Assembly (NCBI GenBank): GCA_050486445.1
Contig: JBJHDH010000046.1
Coordinates: 1 to 14,080, forward strand
DNA: 14,080 nt
Direction: 5' to 3'
Source of the DNA: Euryhalocaulis sp050486445
GTDB taxonomy: Bacteria; Pseudomonadota; Alphaproteobacteria; Caulobacterales; Maricaulaceae
Part shown: piece by piece, positions 1 to 7,502 of the stretch
Layout: each line of letters opens with the position of its first letter
How positions within the stretch are numbered: position 1 is the stretch's first letter
Program-made: the position numbers and the translations under genes
Notes under the pieces: generated by a model
Seen by the model: the letters and a program-made list of their open reading frames with translations, nothing else
Told to the model about the DNA's origin: nothing
Database searches by the model: none

Positions 1-143
1 CGATTCTCACCGTATTCGTAATATGCGTCGAGCATCCAATCGCCGACGGAAGCGTTAACTCCCGCGACGAAACGATGCATCCGATTGCGGCTGCTCACCT
101 GGAACACGCCGAAATCGTAATTATAGCGCGACAAGCTGAATTG
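1..143. repeat. Left copy of terminal direct redundancy
   Basis: These 143 bases recur at 13938-14080 with a single difference (C at 17, T at 13954). The 126 bases from 18 to 143 are identical. The segment lies inside receptor B in the same reading frame in both places. The difference changes Glu (left) to Lys (right) in the peptide DAYY-E/K-YGEN. The paralogous receptor A is clearly different over the same region, so this is not a paralogue match. Confidence 0.97.
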
Positions 144-1637
144 ATTGACCCCCGCCGCATCCATTCCCGCCGCGATCTCCGCTGGCAGGAACGCATTGTC
201 GCGATGAATCGTGTAAGCTGTGCCAAAGCCCTGCCAGCTCGCTGTGGCGTGATAGGCTGACCTCGCCTCAGCCGTCAGACCCTCCACAAAGACGGTCATG
301 TCCGGCGTCACATCGTAGCTAAAGCGGCCAAAGCCATTGATGCGATCAGCAGCAGGCAAGGGCTGAAAATGGACGCCGTGGTCTTCGCCGCTGCCGCCCA
401 CCATGCTCTGCGACGAAAGCAGACTGCCATAATGGAACGGCTCTGGAGCGCCACCCGGACCGAATTGCGTGCCGGCCATCGGCCCGGCGGTGATCAACCC
501 GCCACGGGAAAAATGCGAAGAGACCACGCCGCACGCTACAATATTATCCGGTGGTGACGCCGGATTGACGATGCGCGAACAGGACTGAAACCAGTCGCGG
601 TTCAGATAATTGCGAACGCCGTCATTCTCATAAAAATTTAGCGCCCCCATCACGTGACCACGCCCACCAAACAGCATGGTCCCGCCAGTTAACGCGGTGC
701 GCATGGTGCGCGCATCTCCCCTTTCCGAGACGCCATAAAGCGCCTCCATCTCCAGTCCTGTAAAACGTCGATTCAGAATGAAATTCACCACGCCGGCCAC
801 AGCGTCGGAGCCATAGGCGGCCGACGCGCCGCCAGTGACAACCTCGACACGGTCAATCACGGATTCAGGCAGCAGGCTTAAATCGACTACGCCTCGGCTA
901 TTTGACGGTACGATACGCCGCCCATCCAGCAGCACCAGCGTTCGTTCGGCGCCGATGGAACGCAGATTGAGAAAACTCTGTCCTGTATTGCCGAGCGTAT
1001 TGATCCCTGTGGTCTGGGGCCGTTCCGAGTTCTGGAATTCAGGCAGAAAATTAAGCGCCTCGGCCAGCGACATCGGTTCGGCCGCCCGTAACTCTTCCAA
1101 GTTGACGGCGCGAACCGGGGTCGTGGTTTCATTGATGTTCCGCGCCACCCGGCTGCCAGTAACTACGACGCGATCCGGACTCGATGCGGCGGTCAGAGCG
1201 TCAGGCGCCATTCTGCCCGGGGCGGCCGCCGGGCTCCGGAGGGGCGCGATAACCGATTCAGCCGTGTCTGGCGCAACGCTGTGTTCGCCAGCCCAAGAGG
1301 GTGCGGCGCCAATCACAATAACATCCGGCGCGATAAACTCTGCGGTCAGCCCGGTGTCCCGCAAGAGCAGCCGGATAGCGTCTTGCGGCACATAGCGGCC
1401 GGTGAGCGCCGGTGCGCGCAAACCGGCCAGCATGTCCGAAGAAAAACCAATCTCGATCCTCGCGGCGCGGCTTAACTGGAGAAGAGATTCCGATAGTTCC
1501 TGCGCCGGCAAATCAATGACAATCACCGCGTCCTGCTGGGCCATAACCGGAGAGGCCATCATCAGCACGCCAGCAACACCCGCCAGCGCCGCCGCGCGAC
1601 GGACGCCTCCGTTGGAGATCATGCTGGGCGGCGGCAT
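1..1637 (-). CDS. TonB-dependent receptor B with STN signalling domain, N-terminal part (cut by window edge)
   Basis: Outer-membrane TonB-dependent transducer of the FecA type. From the ATG at 1637 the frame gives a signal peptide (about residues 1-33, ending PVMA before QQ) and an STN domain (about 35-110, beginning AVIVIDLPAQELSESL). A linker and a DRVVVTGSR motif (155-163) follow, then a plug with LDGRRIVP and VVTGGASAAYGSDAVAGVV, and the first barrel strands up to base 1. The start was chosen because an in-frame TAA lies three codons upstream; a second ATG at 1622 is possible, and no strong Shine-Dalgarno is visible. It lies 72 bp downstream of fecR in the same direction, so it is the probable signalling partner of that FecR and sigma factor. 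The frame is open at base 1 and continues exactly into the 12374-14080 segment if the ends are joined, giving 1066 aa. The ligand is unknown. Confidence 0.93.
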   Translation of the reverse strand, partial: MPPPSMISNGGVRRAAALAGVAGVLMMASPVMAQQDAVIVIDLPAQELSESLLQLSRAARIEIGFSSDMLAGLRAPALTGRYVPQDAIRLLLRDTGLTAEFIAPDVIVIGAAPSWAGEHSVAPDTAESVIAPLRSPAAAPGRMAPDALTAASSPDRVVVTGSRVARNINETTTPVRAVNLEELRAAEPMSLAEALNFLPEFQNSERPQTTGINTLGNTGQSFLNLRSIGAERTLVLLDGRRIVPSNSRGVVDLSLLPESVIDRVEVVTGGASAAYGSDAVAGVVNFILNRRFTGLEMEALYGVSERGDARTMRTALTGGTMLFGGRGHVMGALNFYENDGVRNYLNRDWFQSCSRIVNPASPPDNIVACGVVSSHFSRGGLITAGPMAGTQFGPGGAPEPFHYGSLLSSQSMVGGSGEDHGVHFQPLPAADRINGFGRFSYDVTPDMTVFVEGLTAEARSAYHATASWQGFGTAYTIHRDNAFLPAEIAAGMDAAGVNQFSLSRYNYDFGVFQVSSRNRMHRFVAGVNASVGDWMLDAYYEYGEN

Positions 1638-1670
1638 CGGCGGTTATCCGTTATGATTCCTCACATTCTT

Positions 1671-1690
1671 GCGGGAAGCGGCGGGAAGCG
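1671..1690. repeat. 10-bp tandem duplication in the fecR-receptor B gap
   Basis: The ten bases gcgggaagcg occur twice in a row between the fecR stop and the receptor B start. This could be a replication slippage product. No function is evident. The rest of the 72-bp gap shows no convincing promoter, so co-transcription of fecR and receptor B is likely. Confidence 0.5.
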
Positions 1691-1709
1691 GCCGGCAATG
1701 CCGACCTTT

Positions 1710-2765
1710 TTAATCCTCGCCATCGGGCGAGGCCCAGACCAGCCGGGTAGTCCCGGTATCCTGAGTCTGAGCAGTCACCGGCAGGATACGCGTAATAACC
1801 TGGACGAACTGACTCTGGTCCCCCACCCGGAACACTCCGCTGACGCGCAGGTCGGCAATACGCGCATCCTGCACAACCAGCCGGGCGTCGGCATAACGAT
1901 TCATCTCTGCAATGACATTGATGAGCGGCTCACCGTCAAATTCGACAAAGCCCTGACGCCAACGCAATTGCCGCTCCACATCGACCGTTACAATCTCTTC
2001 TGGAGCGCCGAACACCGCGACCAGGCCCTGGCCAGCCTCCAGCAATATCTGCCGGTCGCCGCCTGCCATATCGAAGGCGTAAGGGCTGCGCGCGACCCCG
2101 ACCCGGCCTTCGGCCAACAGAATTTGAAAGCGATCCGGATCCAGCCGCACGTCGAACGCTGTGCCCAGCGCGGTGATACGTCGACCAGCCGCCTCCACCA
2201 CGAACGGCGTTTCGGCGTCAGCGGCGACCTCGAAATAGGCTTGACCCTTGAGCAAGCGAACCAGGCGCAGCCGGTCGCCATAGGCGACATCCAGGGCGGA
2301 GTCCGTATTCAGGGTAACCACACTGCCATCTGGCAGGGTGACGGCCAAGCGTTCGCCCACTGCGGTTGCATAATCCGCCCCGCCAAGTTGGTGGAGCCCG
2401 TTCGCTTGATGAGCCAGACGTTCAAATGGCCCGGTAATCAGCGCAACAGCGGTGGCGGCGACCAATACCAGACCCGCGGCAATGCCAGCAGCGCGCGACC
2501 AGACGACACGGCGTACGGGACGCACCCGGGCCAGCGCAGATGTGCGCAAGGCGCGCATCTGCGGCGCATCAGCCACCATCCCTGTGATGCTCCAGGCCCG
2601 GCGCGCCTTGTCGAAAGCTTCCGCCGCCCCCTCGCTCTCCAGCCAGGACTCGAAAGAGCGCTCCTCAGCCGCCTCCAGCGGGCCCCGCTGCAAACGCGCA
2701 AACCACCAGGCGGCGGCCTCGGCCGAGCCCATGGCCCGTAATGGATTTGCGTCGCGCGTGCTCAT
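1710..2765 (-). CDS. fecR: FecR-family anti-sigma factor / transmembrane signal transducer
   Basis: Inner-membrane regulator that would carry the signal from the STN domain of receptor B to the ECF sigma factor. The 351 residues show the family order. A cytoplasmic N-terminal DUF4880-like region (about 15-60, AAWWFARLQRG and SFESWL) is followed by one membrane segment (about 92-112, AAGIAAGLVLVAATAVALI). Next come a periplasmic FecR domain (about 130-225, with GERLAVTLPDGSVVTLNTDS and LKGQAYFEVA) and a C-terminal DUF4974/STN-interacting part (about 270-345, LINVIAEMNRYADARLVV). The start ATG overlaps the sigma-factor stop as ATGA, so the two are probably translationally coupled. Length and domain order are normal for FecR. 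The gene symbol is used in the family sense; the inducing ligand need not be ferric citrate. Confidence 0.93.
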   Translation of the reverse strand: MSTRDANPLRAMGSAEAAAWWFARLQRGPLEAAEERSFESWLESEGAAEAFDKARRAWSITGMVADAPQMRALRTSALARVRPVRRVVWSRAAGIAAGLVLVAATAVALITGPFERLAHQANGLHQLGGADYATAVGERLAVTLPDGSVVTLNTDSALDVAYGDRLRLVRLLKGQAYFEVAADAETPFVVEAAGRRITALGTAFDVRLDPDRFQILLAEGRVGVARSPYAFDMAGGDRQILLEAGQGLVAVFGAPEEIVTVDVERQLRWRQGFVEFDGEPLINVIAEMNRYADARLVVQDARIADLRVSGVFRVGDQSQFVQVITRILPVTAQTQDTGTTRLVWASPDGED

Positions 2766-3298
2766 TCGTCCAACTGCTCAATAAGGGCCAGCATGGCCCG
2801 CCGCATATGCTTCTCGACGGCGCTAACCGAAACGCCGATACATTGTGCGATTTCCGAATATGTCATGCCTTCAAAACGGCAAAGAATGAAGACCGTATGG
2901 GTGCGCTCAGGCAGGCGCGCCACGATATCCATCGCCCGCTGCAAATCCTGCCGGCCCTGCAACACCCGGTCTGGCGCAATTGCGCACCCGCCATGGGTAT
3001 CCGCATCGAACTGCTGGTGAACGGCGGCGCGCTTTACGGCCGGCTGACGCAACCAGTCGATCAGCACGCTGCTGGCAGTCTGAAAAATGTATCCGCGCAC
3101 CCGATCCATATCGAGCGCGTCGCGCCGCCGCACCAGGCGGACGAAAACCTCTTGCACCAGATCCTCGATCTCTGCCTGATCGCGCACCCGGCGGGAGAAA
3201 TAACGCAGCAACGACGGATGAAATTCACGGGCAAGCATGGCCAGCGCGTCGGTGTCCGACGCGCTGGCGCTGCCCGAAGAAACCGCCTGCTCTGCCAT
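2762..3298 (-). CDS. fecI: ECF RNA polymerase sigma factor, FecI-like
   Basis: Alternative sigma factor of the extracytoplasmic-function group, 178 aa from the chosen start. Region 2 is about residues 20-85 (FHPSLLRYFSRRVRDQAEIEDLVQEVFVRL, split by DALDMDRVRGYIFQTASSVLIDWLR). Region 4 is about 122-175, with LPERTHTVFILCRFEGMTYS and the helix-turn-helix EIAQCIGVSVSAVEKHMRRA. The start at 3298 is preferred because GGGAGG sits four bases upstream; in-frame starts further up (ATG at 3310, an alternative codon at 3352) lack such a site. It lies first in a sigma-FecR-receptor B unit, separated from the N4 stop by 105 bp that may hold its own promoter, although I see no clear -35/-10 there. It probably directs RNA polymerase to promoters of receptor genes; the target promoter is not identifiable here. 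Confidence 0.93.
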   Translation of the reverse strand: MAEQAVSSGSASASDTDALAMLAREFHPSLLRYFSRRVRDQAEIEDLVQEVFVRLVRRRDALDMDRVRGYIFQTASSVLIDWLRQPAVKRAAVHQQFDADTHGGCAIAPDRVLQGRQDLQRAMDIVARLPERTHTVFILCRFEGMTYSEIAQCIGVSVSAVEKHMRRAMLALIEQLDE

Positions 3299-3403
3299 GA
3301 CGCCTCCCATCCGGGAGATTACCGCCGCTGCCCGCCCTTGCGCCACAACCAAACGCTGTCGATGCGCACACTCTCTCAGGCGGGCATAGGCCGGCCCCAG
3401 CGA

Positions 3404-4300
3404 TCAATCCCAGCCAGGGTGGCGGTCGCGGTCATCGAATTTAAGAAAAGCCTCCACAGCCTGAATCTGGCCGTCATAGACTTTGAACGCCTCAAATGCG
3501 ATCAGGTTGTTGCCAGTCGCGCTCTGAATCCAGTCCAGCCAGTAATAGGCGACTCCGGTTTCTTCATCGATCGCCAGATGGCGGAAGCGCAGGGTCGGCC
3601 GCTCCGGAGACGGCTGAGTCTTCATATCCCGGCAATTTTCGTTGAACGTGCAATCGGGACCGGCCAGAAGCGTGCCATTCTCCAGCCGCCGGGCGCCGGG
3701 CGCAATAGGCGCGTCGACCTCCACAAAGCTGCCAGCCTTCAACCCGGCTGGATAATAGTCGGCGATACGAATTAGCTCTTCCCGGGTTTCGCGCATCTCT
3801 TCAGGAATTTCATAGTGAAACGCCTCATGCAGATGGGAAAGCGTCTCCCGCTCGCGGAAATTGCTGGCGGTCATATTGGCCGGCCCATCCATGGACTGGC
3901 GCGAGACCAGAGTTTCGATCTCGGTCAGCGCGCCGCCTTCAACCTTCAGCCGGTAAGACAACAAGACCGTATCGTCACCCTCATCGACAATGGCAAAACC
4001 GGCAACCGTATCCCATTGATCATCCAGCACGCTCAGCCGGTGCTGGCGTAGGGCCGTAGCCGTGCCCCAGAGGCCCTCGCCCGGCTGACGGTCCCAGGCG
4101 TCTTCGGTGAATCGCACATTGGCCGCCAGCGGGACCAGAGACGGATCGTTGCGCACCACCGATTCCAGATAGCGCTGTTCGAATTCGCCCAGACAGGCCC
4201 GGTCGCACTCCTGCGCCCCGGCCGCACATGCTCCCAAGACCAACGTGAGCGCGGAAACGCCAATCGTAAGCCCGGCACCCTGCTTCGACACGATATTCAT
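3404..4300 (-). CDS. N4: exported two-part NTF2-like/DUF8021-like protein, possible lipoprotein
   Basis: Fourth and most diverged member of the N1-N4 paralogue set, 298 aa, function unknown. The N-terminus has a hydrophobic export segment ending VLGAC, which fits a lipobox with Cys25 as the lipidated residue; cleavage after AGA (before QE) is the non-lipoprotein alternative. The family C-x3-C pair is Cys32/Cys36 (ECDRACLGEF). The first half carries RFTEDAWDRQPGEGLWGT in place of the usual YTENG...GLW, and the second half has RRLENG and a C-terminal FKVYDGQIQAVEAFLKF. The start at 4300 is fixed by GGGAGGAG three bases upstream; the same frame extends to 4351 only with a TTG codon. It follows N3 after a 43-bp gap rather than an ATGA overlap. 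An envelope ligand-binding or processing role is inference from export and context only. Confidence 0.85.
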   Translation of the reverse strand: MNIVSKQGAGLTIGVSALTLVLGACAAGAQECDRACLGEFEQRYLESVVRNDPSLVPLAANVRFTEDAWDRQPGEGLWGTATALRQHRLSVLDDQWDTVAGFAIVDEGDDTVLLSYRLKVEGGALTEIETLVSRQSMDGPANMTASNFRERETLSHLHEAFHYEIPEEMRETREELIRIADYYPAGLKAGSFVEVDAPIAPGARRLENGTLLAGPDCTFNENCRDMKTQPSPERPTLRFRHLAIDEETGVAYYWLDWIQSATGNNLIAFEAFKVYDGQIQAVEAFLKFDDRDRHPGWD

Positions 4301-4303
4301 GTG

Positions 4304-4311
4304 CTCCTCCC
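4304..4311 (-). promoter_or_regulatory. Ribosome binding site deciding the N4 start
   Basis: On the minus strand GGGAGGAG is followed by CAC and the ATG at 4300. This near-perfect Shine-Dalgarno places the start there rather than at the TTG at 4351. It is the strongest site within the N1-N4 run and suggests that N4 has its own initiation while N2 and N3 rely on overlapping ATGA codons. Confidence 0.75.
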
Positions 4312-4343
4312 TTATGAATGTTTCAGCGTAATGCTTTCTCGCA

Positions 4344-5456
4344 CTACTCAATTTCTCCGCGAGCGCGCGCCAGCTCTTCCCGGCGATCGGGATAATTATG
4401 GCCCACGCGGATTTTTCGGAATGGCGCGCCAGGCTCGGTGCAGGGGCGCGGGAATACGCCCGAACAATCGTGCCAGCCGGAACTCATCCCGTAAGGAACC
4501 TGATGCAGGATCGCCTCGATCTGCGAAATCTGGCCGTCTTCGATCTTGAACACTTCCGCGATCTGCCATGTATGGGGACCAGCCAGACGCGGATAGCGCA
4601 TCCGCCCGTCGCGAAGCTGGAATTCGCGGATCGTGGCGTCATGGTCGAAAAAGACGAAGACGAAGACAAGACCATATTCCCGGTCGACCACACGAAACCG
4701 CCGCTCGCGTAAATCCGTGTCGGTGCGGAACAGGCCGAGACGAAACTGCTCATCGCAGCCCATGCGCGCGAACTCCGGCGGGTATCCGCCTGTATCCTCG
4801 ATCTCGGCATTGGTGGCCGGATTTCCATTCTCCAGCCGGTGGCAATCCCCGGCGAAGGGCACATAGCGCGTGCCGTCATTGTCCTGCAGGCCGTTGAAAT
4901 AGAGATTGGCCGTCGCCACCAGTTCCTGGCGCGAAGGGCGCTCCCCGCGCGGCAGCCGCGTCGTGAGGGCGGCGCGCGGGCTGGCCATCTCTTCCAATCG
5001 TTCGGCCGCGGTCTGATTGCGAACGAAGATCGTCTCGACCTCCGAGACCTGGCCGCCAGCCTCCACCGGCCCACCTTCAACCTTCAGCCGGGTGGCCATC
5101 AGGCCGGGGAACACCTCGTTTTCGATAGCGACCCCCATGATGGCGATTTCGCTCATCTCCACATCCGCCATCACAAGCCGGTAGCGGCCCATGTCCGACA
5201 CCGTGCCCCATGCCGCGTCACCAAATGGAAGATGCACGCCGTTTTCCGTGTATTTTGCATCGGGCGTTAGCGGCATCCGGTTTGGGTCGCGCCCGGTCAG
5301 AGCATTCAGATAGGCATCCAGATGGCCTTCCAGACAGGTCCGGTCGCAAGCGGGGTCTGTCGACCCATCGGCTGCCCCTGCTCCGGCCGGGACGGCGGCA
5401 AAGAGAGCGAATGACGTGAAGGCCGTCAGAATACGCAAGGCGTGCAAATGACTCAT
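4344..5456 (-). CDS. N3: exported two-part NTF2-like/DUF8021-like protein, long C-terminal tail
   Basis: Third of four paralogues, 370 aa, function unknown. A signal peptide (about residues 1-29, ending AGAGA before AD) precedes a C-x3-C pair at Cys37/Cys41 (ACDRTCLEGHLDAYLNAL). The first half has KYTENGVHLPFGDAAWGT and ends in RLKVEGG. The second begins RQELVATANLYFNGL and has GDCHRLENG, RRFRVVDREYGLVFVFVFFD and a closing FKIEDGQISQIEAILHQVPYG (two overlapping pieces of one segment). Unlike its siblings it carries about 50 extra residues after SSGWHD, with two more cysteines and a charged end. The start at 5456 was chosen because its ATG overlaps the N2 stop as ATGA with GGGAG just upstream. 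Resemblance to fungal secreted DUF8021 proteins is from memory of motif order and was not tested. Confidence 0.85.
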   Translation of the reverse strand: MSHLHALRILTAFTSFALFAAVPAGAGAADGSTDPACDRTCLEGHLDAYLNALTGRDPNRMPLTPDAKYTENGVHLPFGDAAWGTVSDMGRYRLVMADVEMSEIAIMGVAIENEVFPGLMATRLKVEGGPVEAGGQVSEVETIFVRNQTAAERLEEMASPRAALTTRLPRGERPSRQELVATANLYFNGLQDNDGTRYVPFAGDCHRLENGNPATNAEIEDTGGYPPEFARMGCDEQFRLGLFRTDTDLRERRFRVVDREYGLVFVFVFFDHDATIREFQLRDGRMRYPRLAGPHTWQIAEVFKIEDGQISQIEAILHQVPYGMSSGWHDCSGVFPRPCTEPGAPFRKIRVGHNYPDRREELARARGEIE

Positions 5457-6397
5457 CGCTCCCACCCCGAGCTGATGCCGAATGCGGCGGTGTGAATCGA
5501 CGCCTCGATGCGCCGGATTTTTCCGGACCGGATATTGAAGACCTCTGCGATCTGGGTGTCGAACGGGTGCAGGGCGGCGGGGTGCATGTCGCGACGCTCA
5601 CCGCCGGGCAGCAGCGCGTGAGTAATGTTGCCCGGATGTGCGAAGATCACAAAGGCAAGAACATTACCGGTCAGTTCATCCACCACCTCAAACCGCCGGT
5701 CACGGCACTCGGTGATGTAGCTGAACTGGCCGGTATCGAACTGCGATGCGCAAGTCGCTCCGGAAGAACTGGGCGCGGTGAGCATGCCATTCTCGATCCG
5801 CACGCAATCGTCATCGAAAGGCACGATGGCGCCCGAGCTTTGCTCGATCCCGTCAAAGTAAGCATTGGCGGCGGCGACCATCTGCTCGCGCGGTACGCGC
5901 TCCGCGTCGGAAAGCGGCTGGCTGAACAATGGGTCCGGCGCACCCCGCTCCAACAGCGAGCGGGCGCCTGCAATGCTGTTGGCGCTCCGCGCGACGATAT
6001 GCTCCACCTCCAGAATACGGTGGTTTACGACCTTCAGCCGTAGTCCCAGAACCACGGGAATATGGTTCTCATAGACCACGCCAAGAAAGCCGACCTGCCC
6101 CCCCTCAGGATCCGCAAACACCATCCGATAGTCGGAAAGCCCGGTGGCGGTGGCCCATAGCCCCTCGCCCACCCGCAGCACCTGTCCGTTCTCGGTATAT
6201 CGGGAGCGCGTCGCCCAAATCAGGCGAGCCGGATCCTTATCAACTACTGCAGCCAAATACTCGTCCATGACGGTCAGCAGACAGTCACGTTCACATGGAC
6301 CCGTGACCGTGTAACCCCGTGGCAATTCCTGCGCCGCAGCCAGGCCAGGCAAGACGAAGCTTATCACAAGCAAAGTCAAAAGAGTGCGCACGGTCAT
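5453..6397 (-). CDS. N2: exported two-part NTF2-like/DUF8021-like protein
   Basis: Second of four paralogues, 314 aa, function unknown. A clear signal peptide (about 1-23, LPGLAAAQ) is followed by Cys35-x3-Cys39 (CERDCLLTVMDEYLAA). The first half contains SRYTENGQVLRVGEGLWAT and GLRLKVV; the second contains EQMVAAANAYFDGIEQ, FDDDCVRIENG, RRFEVVDELTG and a final FNIRSGKIRRIEASIHT before GISSGWER. The ATG at 6397 overlaps the N1 stop as ATGA with a purine-rich GGGAAGGGTGGTGGA leader; an in-frame ATG at 6424 lies inside N1 and would split a typical signal peptide from its start, so it was not used. Export plus conserved paired cysteines suggests a disulfide-stabilised periplasmic or secreted protein; an enzymatic role is unproven. 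Confidence 0.86.
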   Translation of the reverse strand: MTVRTLLTLLVISFVLPGLAAAQELPRGYTVTGPCERDCLLTVMDEYLAAVVDKDPARLIWATRSRYTENGQVLRVGEGLWATATGLSDYRMVFADPEGGQVGFLGVVYENHIPVVLGLRLKVVNHRILEVEHIVARSANSIAGARSLLERGAPDPLFSQPLSDAERVPREQMVAAANAYFDGIEQSSGAIVPFDDDCVRIENGMLTAPSSSGATCASQFDTGQFSYITECRDRRFEVVDELTGNVLAFVIFAHPGNITHALLPGGERRDMHPAALHPFDTQIAEVFNIRSGKIRRIEASIHTAAFGISSGWER

Positions 6398-7407
6398 TCC
6401 ACCACCCTTCCCGTCGCTTTCCATTCAATATGAGCGCGTTCAGCATCCGGATCCCAACCCGACCGCATGCCGTAGGGCGCGGTGAACAGCACCGCCTCGA
6501 CAACTTTCAGCTCGTCATCAACGACCTTAAAAACCTCCGCCATGGTGAACTGGTATGGCTTGCGGAATATCTCGGCCATTGGCGAGGCGACCCCGTTGAT
6601 AACCAGGGATTCCTGACGGCCGTTATGTTGCAGGGCGACAACCGACAGCACCAGGCCGCGCTCTTCGTCCACTACCGGATAGCGGCGAAACGGAACAAAG
6701 GAAAAGCCGCGTGAATATCCAGTATCGAACTGCTCAGCGCAGGACAGCGCGCCCATTCGAACGCCAGAGCCGGCTACACCTGCATCAGGATTGCTTGCCA
6801 TGCGGCTGCCGTTTTCGATCCGCGTGCAATCCTCAGCGAACCAGCCGACAGAAGACGTTCCCTGCTCCATCGCCTCAAAATAGGCGTTGGAAATCTCAAT
6901 CAAACGCGCCCGCGGCAAGCGCTCGGTTTCAGGCACGTTTTCGAGCAAGAACGGATCCGGGCCAGCCCGCTCCAGCCGCAGGGCGCCAGGTTCTCCTCCG
7001 CCCAGAAAGCCAGACCCGCCGCGGGGAAGGATCGCTTCAGCTTCGGTAATTTCGCCACCTGAAATTTTCAGGCGGACTGAGAAAGGAACAGGATCGTCAG
7101 CCTCACGGATCGTGGCGAAATAACCAACTTCCCCGCGCACAGGATCGGTGATGTAGATTTTATAACTGCCGATGCCGCTGATCGTGCCCCACAACCCGTC
7201 ACCCAGCGCCAAGGCCTGGCCGTTCTCGGTATAGCGCGCATCGGCAGAGAACGGAGCCAGAGCCGGGTCACGCGCCTCCAGCGCCGTCATATAACGATCA
7301 ACGAAGCCTTCCAGACAGGACCGGGCGCAAGCAGCCTCGCTTTGGGCTGCCGCCGGCGCCACGCTCAGAGCGAACAACGCCGCAGCGATAATTGAAACGC
7401 TTCGCAT
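6394..7407 (-). CDS. N1: exported two-part NTF2-like/DUF8021-like protein, first of the paralogue run
   Basis: First of four paralogues, 337 aa, function unknown. Signal peptide about 1-21 (VAPAAA before QS), then Cys27-x3-Cys31 (ACARSCLEGFVDRYMTAL). The first half has RYTENGQALALGDGLWGT (tENG at 60-63) and FSVRLKISGGEITEAEAI. The second has RLIEISNAYFEAMEQ, AEDCTRIENG, RRYPVVDEERGLVLSVVAL and ends FKVVDDELKVVEAVLFTAPY before GMRSGWD. A glycine-rich stretch (SGFLGGGEPG) separates the halves. The ATG at 7407 is the first good start; translation further upstream would need the TTG of the T-tract. It lies 95 bp after receptor A, across a terminator-like structure. The two-halves architecture looks like an internal duplication of an alpha+beta NTF2-like fold; this is inference from motif spacing. 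Confidence 0.86.
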   Translation of the reverse strand: MRSVSIIAAALFALSVAPAAAQSEAACARSCLEGFVDRYMTALEARDPALAPFSADARYTENGQALALGDGLWGTISGIGSYKIYITDPVRGEVGYFATIREADDPVPFSVRLKISGGEITEAEAILPRGGSGFLGGGEPGALRLERAGPDPFLLENVPETERLPRARLIEISNAYFEAMEQGTSSVGWFAEDCTRIENGSRMASNPDAGVAGSGVRMGALSCAEQFDTGYSRGFSFVPFRRYPVVDEERGLVLSVVALQHNGRQESLVINGVASPMAEIFRKPYQFTMAEVFKVVDDELKVVEAVLFTAPYGMRSGWDPDAERAHIEWKATGRVVE

Positions 7408-7423
7408 GCTTTCATCGTCTCCC

Positions 7424-7475
7424 AAAAAGGGGCGGAGACGGTGCGGCGGGGAGGAGACCTGCCGAACCGTCTCCG
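7424..7475 (-). terminator. Terminator- or attenuator-like hairpin between receptor A and N1
   Basis: On the minus strand CGGAGACGG (7475-7467) pairs perfectly with CCGTCTCCG (7441-7433) across a 25-base loop, followed by CCCC and five T (7428-7424). The N1 ribosome-binding purines (GGGAG) start immediately after the T run. This could partially terminate transcription after receptor A so that N1-N4 are made at a lower level. It could also be an RNA processing or stability element. The long loop makes a classical intrinsic terminator less certain. Confidence 0.45.
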
Positions 7476-7479
7476 GAAA

Positions 7480-7499
7480 GGCCGGGGTTAGGTCCGGCC
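7480..7499 (-). other. Small GC-rich hairpin just after the receptor A stop
   Basis: GGCCGG and CCGGCC form a six-base stem with an eight-base loop, directly downstream of the receptor A stop and followed on the minus strand by TTT. Together with the adjacent 7424-7475 structure it fills the 95-bp gap with two potential hairpins, compatible with 3'-end protection or weak termination. Confidence 0.35.
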
Positions 7500-7502
7500 G
7501 AC

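Noticed and set aside
1..143. The end overlap as a mis-assembly between the two paralogous receptors
   Set aside because: The corresponding part of receptor A (around 9060-9215) differs at many positions, so the shared 143 bp is specific to receptor B.
1653..3775. Two long plus-strand open frames (1653-2741 and 2741-3775) opposite fecR, the sigma gene and N4
   Set aside because: Their translations show no recognisable domain or export signal, while the minus strand encodes clear FecR, sigma and N4 proteins. They are antisense frames kept open by GC-rich codon usage.
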